A stretch of DNA of 9,703 nucleotides, taken from the NCBI GenBank assembly GCA_002336915.1, contig DDET01000060.1:707-10409 (forward strand), given 5' to 3'. Origin of the DNA: Bacteroidetes bacterium UBA1947 (GTDB lineage Bacteria > Bacteroidota > Bacteroidia > Chitinophagales > Chitinophagaceae). Both the position numbers and the translations under genes were made by a program. This document shows, piece by piece, positions 6,696 through 9,703 of this stretch (position 1 is the first letter of the stretch; each line of letters starts with the position of its first letter). A model generated the notes under the pieces. It did not search any database and had not been told where the DNA came from. It was given only the letters and a program-made list of their open reading frames with translations.

Positions 6696-7544
6696 CTATT
6701 TTTTCGCATGCCAGTCGCACCAAAAGGTAGAGGGCTTCGCTCCTTTTCTCGAGTAATGGTCATGCATATGGCGTAGTATCATTGCTTTCGCGGTATGGTA
6801 GTCATACCACTCGCCGCCCAGGTCTTCACCAAACGGGCCTGATGCACCATTCACGAAACTGTAGCCATGTTTCTGTTGCAAATGCTTCCTATACTCGAGT
6901 TGTTTATCTATGCCGAACTGCCTTTTGATATGCCGCATACCCCTGGCAGCCAATGAGCGGCTCAGCGTATAGAATTTCTTATCAGCTTGCAGGGGGCTTA
7001 AGGTGTGCTGGTCTATCAGTTTGAATTTGGTATAGCCAAGGCCATGCAGCAAATTAAGTATCTCCAGCTTTTCGCTTTCGCCTATCTTCTTGTCCGATGG
7101 CTCGGCTACCGATTCTGCTGATGTATAGGTAGGTATGCCCCTTCCCTTATCAAAGGTCTTAAGGCATACTGAGTCATATCCTTCTATATCTATCTTGCAG
7201 TAGTAGGGTATGCCATGTTCAGCGAATATGGACGATATTTTTCTTGCCTGCACCGCTATCTTTTGCACGCTTCCGCCGCGCGATGCTAATGCACTGTCCA
7301 TCGAGCTGAAGTGGTCGTCTTCACTTATATTGAATGATACGGTGCCTTCCTCATCAGCAATGGCAATGTTCAGTAAGGTCAGTTTTCCTTGCGCTATATA
7401 TTCTTTAAAGGCATCTTCCGCTTGTTTTATAAATAATGGGTTGGCATCCACTGCCACTACTCTGTAGCCTTTATGCAGGTAATATTTCGTATCGTTCCCG
7501 TCATGCAGGCCTATATCATATACCAGGTCGTTCAATATACTCAT
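6696..7544 (-). CDS. FkbM family methyltransferase
   Basis: This 282-residue protein has a class I SAM-dependent methyltransferase core of the FkbM type. Motif I is VYDIGLHDGNDT at 8-19, the SAM ribose-binding acid is D33 in VDANP, and the family motif KIDIEGYD is at 117-124. FkbM proteins usually O-methylate sugars or small-molecule hydroxyls; the true substrate here is unknown and no glycosyltransferase or biosynthetic cluster is beside it. After the core (about 1-185) there is a further basic and aromatic region of about 100 residues (motifs GPFGEDLGGEWYDYHTA at 236-252 and FWCDWH near the end) that I do not recognise as a standard part of the domain. There is no signal peptide. It is divergent from the MmcQ/YjbR gene and convergent with the metal cassette, so it is probably monocistronic. 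Confidence 0.85.
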   Translation of the reverse strand: MSILNDLVYDIGLHDGNDTKYYLHKGYRVVAVDANPLFIKQAEDAFKEYIAQGKLTLLNIAIADEEGTVSFNISEDDHFSSMDSALASRGGSVQKIAVQARKISSIFAEHGIPYYCKIDIEGYDSVCLKTFDKGRGIPTYTSAESVAEPSDKKIGESEKLEILNLLHGLGYTKFKLIDQHTLSPLQADKKFYTLSRSLAARGMRHIKRQFGIDKQLEYRKHLQQKHGYSFVNGASGPFGEDLGGEWYDYHTAKAMILRHMHDHYSRKGAKPSTFWCDWHAKK

Positions 7545-7611
7545 GGGCGCAATTTAGTGATTTAAGCCGCAGGTTTGCAGATATAATGAGCTCTTAGTAT
7601 CTTCAACATAT

Positions 7612-7959
7612 ATGGATCTCGATAAGCTGCGCGATATGTGCCTGTCCTTCCCCGGGGTTACCGAAGGGATCAAATGGGAAGACCACCTGTGCTTTATGGT
7701 AGGCGAGAAGATGTTCTGCATCACCTCCGCCGATGGTACATGGCAGGGTGCAAGCCTTAAAGTTACGCCCGAAGATTTTGATGAGCTCACCGCCCGCCCC
7801 GGCATTACACCGCAGGCATATATGGCGCATAATAAATGGGTGAACATAACCGGTTTCAAAAGCCTTAAGGAAGCTGAGTGGAAGCACTACGTTCGCCAGT
7901 CGTACGACATCATCAGGTCCAAACTGCCGAAGAAAATTCAGAAAGAACTGGGCGAATAA
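7612..7959 (+). CDS. MmcQ/YjbR family DNA-binding-fold protein
   Basis: This 115-residue protein has the MmcQ/YjbR pattern. It has an N-terminal helix with LRDMCLSFPGVTEGIKW (6-22), a strand pair around CFMVGEKMFC, the lysine of SLKVTPEDFDELTARPGI (48-65), the conserved aromatic NKWVNI (74-79), and a C-terminal helix ending in basic residues. The fold resembles a double-winged or CyaY-like DNA-binding domain, but the molecular role of family members is not established. The length is normal and there is no signal peptide. The 67-base gap to the divergent methyltransferase should hold its promoter; I see only a weak candidate (TTTG at 7574-7577 and TATCTTCA at 7598-7605). Its stop is 6 bases from the stop of the converging gene, with no room for a separate terminator. 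Confidence 0.88.
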   Translation: MDLDKLRDMCLSFPGVTEGIKWEDHLCFMVGEKMFCITSADGTWQGASLKVTPEDFDELTARPGITPQAYMAHNKWVNITGFKSLKEAEWKHYVRQSYDIIRSKLPKKIQKELGE

Positions 7960-7965
7960 TACCCT

Positions 7966-9234
7966 TTAGGTTTTCCTTGGTTTCTTCCTCGCGGCGGGGA
8001 AGAGCACATTGTTCAGTATCAGCCTGTAGCCCGGTGAGTTGGGGTGCAGGCTCAGTTCCGTGGGCGGGTCGCCTATTATGTGCTGGTAATCTTCCGGGTC
8101 GTGGCCGCCGTAAAAGGTCCATGTGCCTTTGCCGAATTCGCCGTGTATGTAGCGGGCTTCGTTAGCTGTTTTATTCTCGCCCATCACCAGTACATTGGTC
8201 TTCAGCACCTCCTTGCGGAAGCTGGTTGTTTGCCCCATAAAGCCTTTTATGGTTGTGGTATGGTCCTGGCAAAGCATAGCAGGCACGGGGTCAAATTTGG
8301 CAGAGAAAGTGAAGAGCGTGAAGTAGTCGATATTCATAGGCACCTTGCGGTAGTTGGTATTGTCTATGTTCGAGAATTCGTACTCGTATGGGTTGATGCT
8401 CAGTGCAAAATCTTTAAAGGCAAAGGTCTGCGTGAAGTCCAGCTTTTGTTGTGCGTCGGGGGCCGGTGGGTCGCCGTCGAAGGGCACATCACAGATGTCG
8501 GTGTTTTGTGCTGCCAGGGCTATATCATAAGTATCCGTAGCGCTGCACATGGCAAAGAGGTAGCCGCCGCCGGCCACAAAATCGCGTATGTGCTTTACAA
8601 TGGCCAGCTTCAGCTGCGATACTTTTTTGAAGCCATGCTTCGCAGCCAGTGCCTCAAGGGTATGCACATCTTCCTGGTACCATGCAGTGTTGCGGTACTG
8701 CGCCCAGAACTTGCCGTACTGCCCGCTAAAGTCCTCGTGGTGCAGGTGCAGCCAGTCATACTCGGGCAGCTTGCCATCCAGCACCTCGTCGTCATATACT
8801 TTATCGTAGGGTATCTCGGCATAGGTGAGCACCATGGTCACGGCATCATCCCAGGGGCGTTTATTGGGTGGGGTGTACACCGCTATTTTGGGTGGCTTCT
8901 CCAGCTTCACCACATCACCGTTAAAGTCGGGATTGGTTACTTTGTCTATCACGCCCAGGTATTGGGCATCGCTCATTACCTCGTAGCTCACACCACGCAG
9001 CTTGCAGAGCCTTTCTATGCTCTCCACCTGGTCCAGGCCAAAGCTGCCGCCTTTGTAGTTGAGCAGCCAGTCGACCTGTATGCCTTGCTTAAGGGCGGCG
9101 TAGGCCACGCCATATGCCTTCAGGTGCTCGGCCTGGCCTTCGGCATCCATGGGTATGAATATCTTGGCACTATAGCCCGCCGTGCAGGACAGCAGCCCCA
9201 TTATAACCGTGCAAACAAATAACCGATAGCTCAT
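7966..9234 (-). CDS. Secreted protein of the family often labelled asparagine synthetase B; true function unknown
   Basis: This 422-residue exported protein resembles Bacteroidota proteins commonly annotated as asparagine synthetase B. The features of that enzyme are not visible: there is no Cys at position 2, no PP-loop SGGxDS, and an export signal is present. The N-terminus is hydrophobic (residues 4-22) and can be read as a lipoprotein signal (LLSC, C17) or a type I signal cleaved near AGYSA. The mature part begins KIFIPMD and has HLKAYGVAY (37-45), DWLLNYKGGSF (55-65), WLHLHHEDFSGQYGKF (161-176), GGGYLFAMCSATD (222-234) and GKGTWTFYGGHDPEDYQH (368-385). The glycine-rich turn with C230, and the late GKG...GGH strand, recall class I glutamine-amidotransferase-like folds such as ThuA; this is my inference from pattern. 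It appears monocistronic. The start ATG 9234 gives the best signal peptide. Confidence 0.8.
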   Translation of the reverse strand: MSYRLFVCTVIMGLLSCTAGYSAKIFIPMDAEGQAEHLKAYGVAYAALKQGIQVDWLLNYKGGSFGLDQVESIERLCKLRGVSYEVMSDAQYLGVIDKVTNPDFNGDVVKLEKPPKIAVYTPPNKRPWDDAVTMVLTYAEIPYDKVYDDEVLDGKLPEYDWLHLHHEDFSGQYGKFWAQYRNTAWYQEDVHTLEALAAKHGFKKVSQLKLAIVKHIRDFVAGGGYLFAMCSATDTYDIALAAQNTDICDVPFDGDPPAPDAQQKLDFTQTFAFKDFALSINPYEYEFSNIDNTNYRKVPMNIDYFTLFTFSAKFDPVPAMLCQDHTTTIKGFMGQTTSFRKEVLKTNVLVMGENKTANEARYIHGEFGKGTWTFYGGHDPEDYQHIIGDPPTELSLHPNSPGYRLILNNVLFPAARKKPRKT

Positions 9235-9415
9235 TAATATTTCCTGTTCTGAATAACCTTGTAATTTAGGTATTTAATTGGAACCGGCATTTCTGAATTT
9301 GGGGATTTAACAGTTTGCATTTTAGTGTATTATTGACGGGTGCCAGGGCAAAAAAATGTGGATATCATTATTTGGGTTCGCCTTGTTAACGAATGTATAT
9401 TGCAGGCTTGCCAAC

Positions 9416-9446
9416 AAAAATCTGCATTTCAGATGCAGGCTTTTTT
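9416..9446 (+). terminator. Terminator-like hairpin without an obvious parent gene
   Basis: The stem CTGCAT (9422-9427) pairs with ATGCAG (9433-9438) around a five-base loop. It is preceded by five A and followed by GC and six T, so it could work as an intrinsic terminator in either direction. No recognised gene runs into it from the left on the plus strand. It may serve a small RNA, or a minus-strand transcript from beyond the window. Confidence 0.5.
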
Positions 9447-9491
9447 AGGCATAAGTTCTTTGAAATATTGTAAACTCTGTCATCCTGAATT

Positions 9492-9533
9492 CCGATAGCT
9501 ATCGGGCAAACGAATAGTTAGCTATCCTTTTTT
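9492..9533 (+). repeat. 14-base palindrome with a competing hairpin and T-run
   Basis: CCGATAGCTATCGG at 9492-9505 is a perfect palindrome. Part of it, GATAGCTA (9494-9501), can alternatively pair with TAGCTATC at 9519-9526 across a 17-base loop, and that stem is followed by C and six T (9528-9533). The two structures exclude each other. It may be a dispersed intergenic palindrome, an operator, or a second terminator. Confidence 0.45.
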
Positions 9534-9606
9534 GCGGCTGATGTATTCTAAATGGGAAATTATTAGGTAAAAAAGGAAATAACGAGAAATAATTATTTAT
9601 ACGCAT

Positions 9607-9703
9607 ATGGCAATACCAGCAAGCCTTTCCGGCGATGGTCCTGAAAAAAGAGGAAATTATAATTTCCTACCGGAAAAGGTGTCTAGTCCTGAAAAAACCT
9701 TAC
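9607..9703 (+). CDS. Possible 5' end of a gene, unidentified, cut by the window edge
   Basis: An ATG at 9607 opens a frame of 32 codons that stays open to the end of the window. The product begins MAIPASLSGDGPEKRGNYNF and contains three PEK tripeptides (residues 12-14, 22-24 and 28-30). It has no signal peptide and I do not recognise the protein. The frame is too short to judge by codon use, and much of it coincides with a nested inverted repeat, so it could be a chance frame in structured non-coding DNA. The preceding bases are AT-rich with no Shine-Dalgarno sequence, which is normal for this phylum and so does not help. Confidence 0.35.
   Translation, partial: MAIPASLSGDGPEKRGNYNFLPEKVSSPEKTL
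9624..9697. repeat. Nested inverted repeat plus 12-base direct repeats
   Basis: An 18-base perfect palindrome at 9651-9668 (AGGAAATTATAATTTCCT) sits between outer arms CCTTTCCGG (9624-9632) and CCGGAAAAGG (9670-9679), which are complementary apart from one extra A. The direct repeat GTCCTGAAAAAA occurs at 9638-9649 and 9686-9697, start to start 48 bases. The arrangement overlaps the possible partial gene starting at 9607. Confidence 0.55.

Larger units (their letters stand above)
9235..9606. other. AT-rich intergenic region with hairpins, no clear gene
   Basis: This 372-base stretch has no open frame that looks like a protein gene on either strand and no tRNA or rRNA signature. It should hold the promoter of the minus-strand gene starting at 9234, though I found no good TAnnTTTG box there. 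It also holds the two hairpin elements listed separately (9416-9446 and 9492-9533), and possibly the promoter of a plus-strand gene starting at 9607. Confidence 0.6.

Noticed and set aside
8044..9222. A 392-codon plus-strand open frame antisense to the secreted protein gene
   Set aside because: It lies entirely opposite a gene with a clear signal peptide and ordered motifs. Its translation shows no recognisable domain and has an odd Val/Tyr/His-rich composition typical of an antisense shadow.
9356..9448. 30-codon frame beginning MWISLFGF in the right intergenic region
   Set aside because: It is short, its 3' end runs through the terminator-like hairpin, and it has no motif or credible promoter; probably chance.
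9624..9703. Start of a CRISPR array at the right edge
   Set aside because: Only two copies of a 12-base repeat are present, overlapping palindromes and an open frame. Repeat length and absence of cas genes do not fit.

Overview
The window looks like chromosomal DNA from a Bacteroidota bacterium, most probably the Chitinophagaceae or a close relative. The grounds are protein content (HYC_CC_PP-family protein, TonB-dependent receptor paired with a secreted heavy-metal-associated domain, and a secreted protein usually labelled asparagine synthetase B in this phylum), the near absence of Shine-Dalgarno sequences, and promoters with a TAnnTTTG -7 box. Base composition is fairly even and I see no insertion sequence, phage gene, tRNA, rRNA or CRISPR array.

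Left part (1-3728). A phosphoglucomutase/phosphomannomutase gene on the minus strand is divergent from a plus-strand run: an NAD(P)-dependent succinate-semialdehyde dehydrogenase of the GabD1 type, a 51-residue protein with an antitoxin-like C-terminus, and a cytoplasmic SGNH/GDSL hydrolase. The dehydrogenase and the small gene are 3 bases apart, so they are probably co-transcribed. Their shared physiological role is not evident.

Middle (3790-6690). A compact plus-strand cassette starts at a good -7 box and ends at a strong hairpin terminator: a HYC_CC_PP protein, a periplasmic HMA-domain protein with CxxC and a C-terminal HCC motif, and an outer-membrane TonB-dependent receptor with a CysCys pair at the start of its plug. 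All three products are exported and cysteine-bearing. This is most simply read as a metal (probably copper) acquisition or handling system at the cell envelope. It is the most interesting part of the window, because the first member has no known function.

Right part (6696-9703). A minus-strand FkbM-type methyltransferase is divergent from a MmcQ/YjbR-family gene, which converges (6 bases between stops) on a minus-strand gene for a secreted protein of about 420 residues. That protein is commonly named asparagine synthetase B but shows none of the hallmarks of that enzyme, and it carries motifs resembling a glutamine-amidotransferase-like fold. The last 470 bases are AT-rich and mostly non-coding, with a terminator-like hairpin lacking an obvious parent gene, a 14-base palindrome with a competing hairpin, and the possible 5' end of a gene with PEK repeats that overlaps a nested inverted repeat and runs off the edge.
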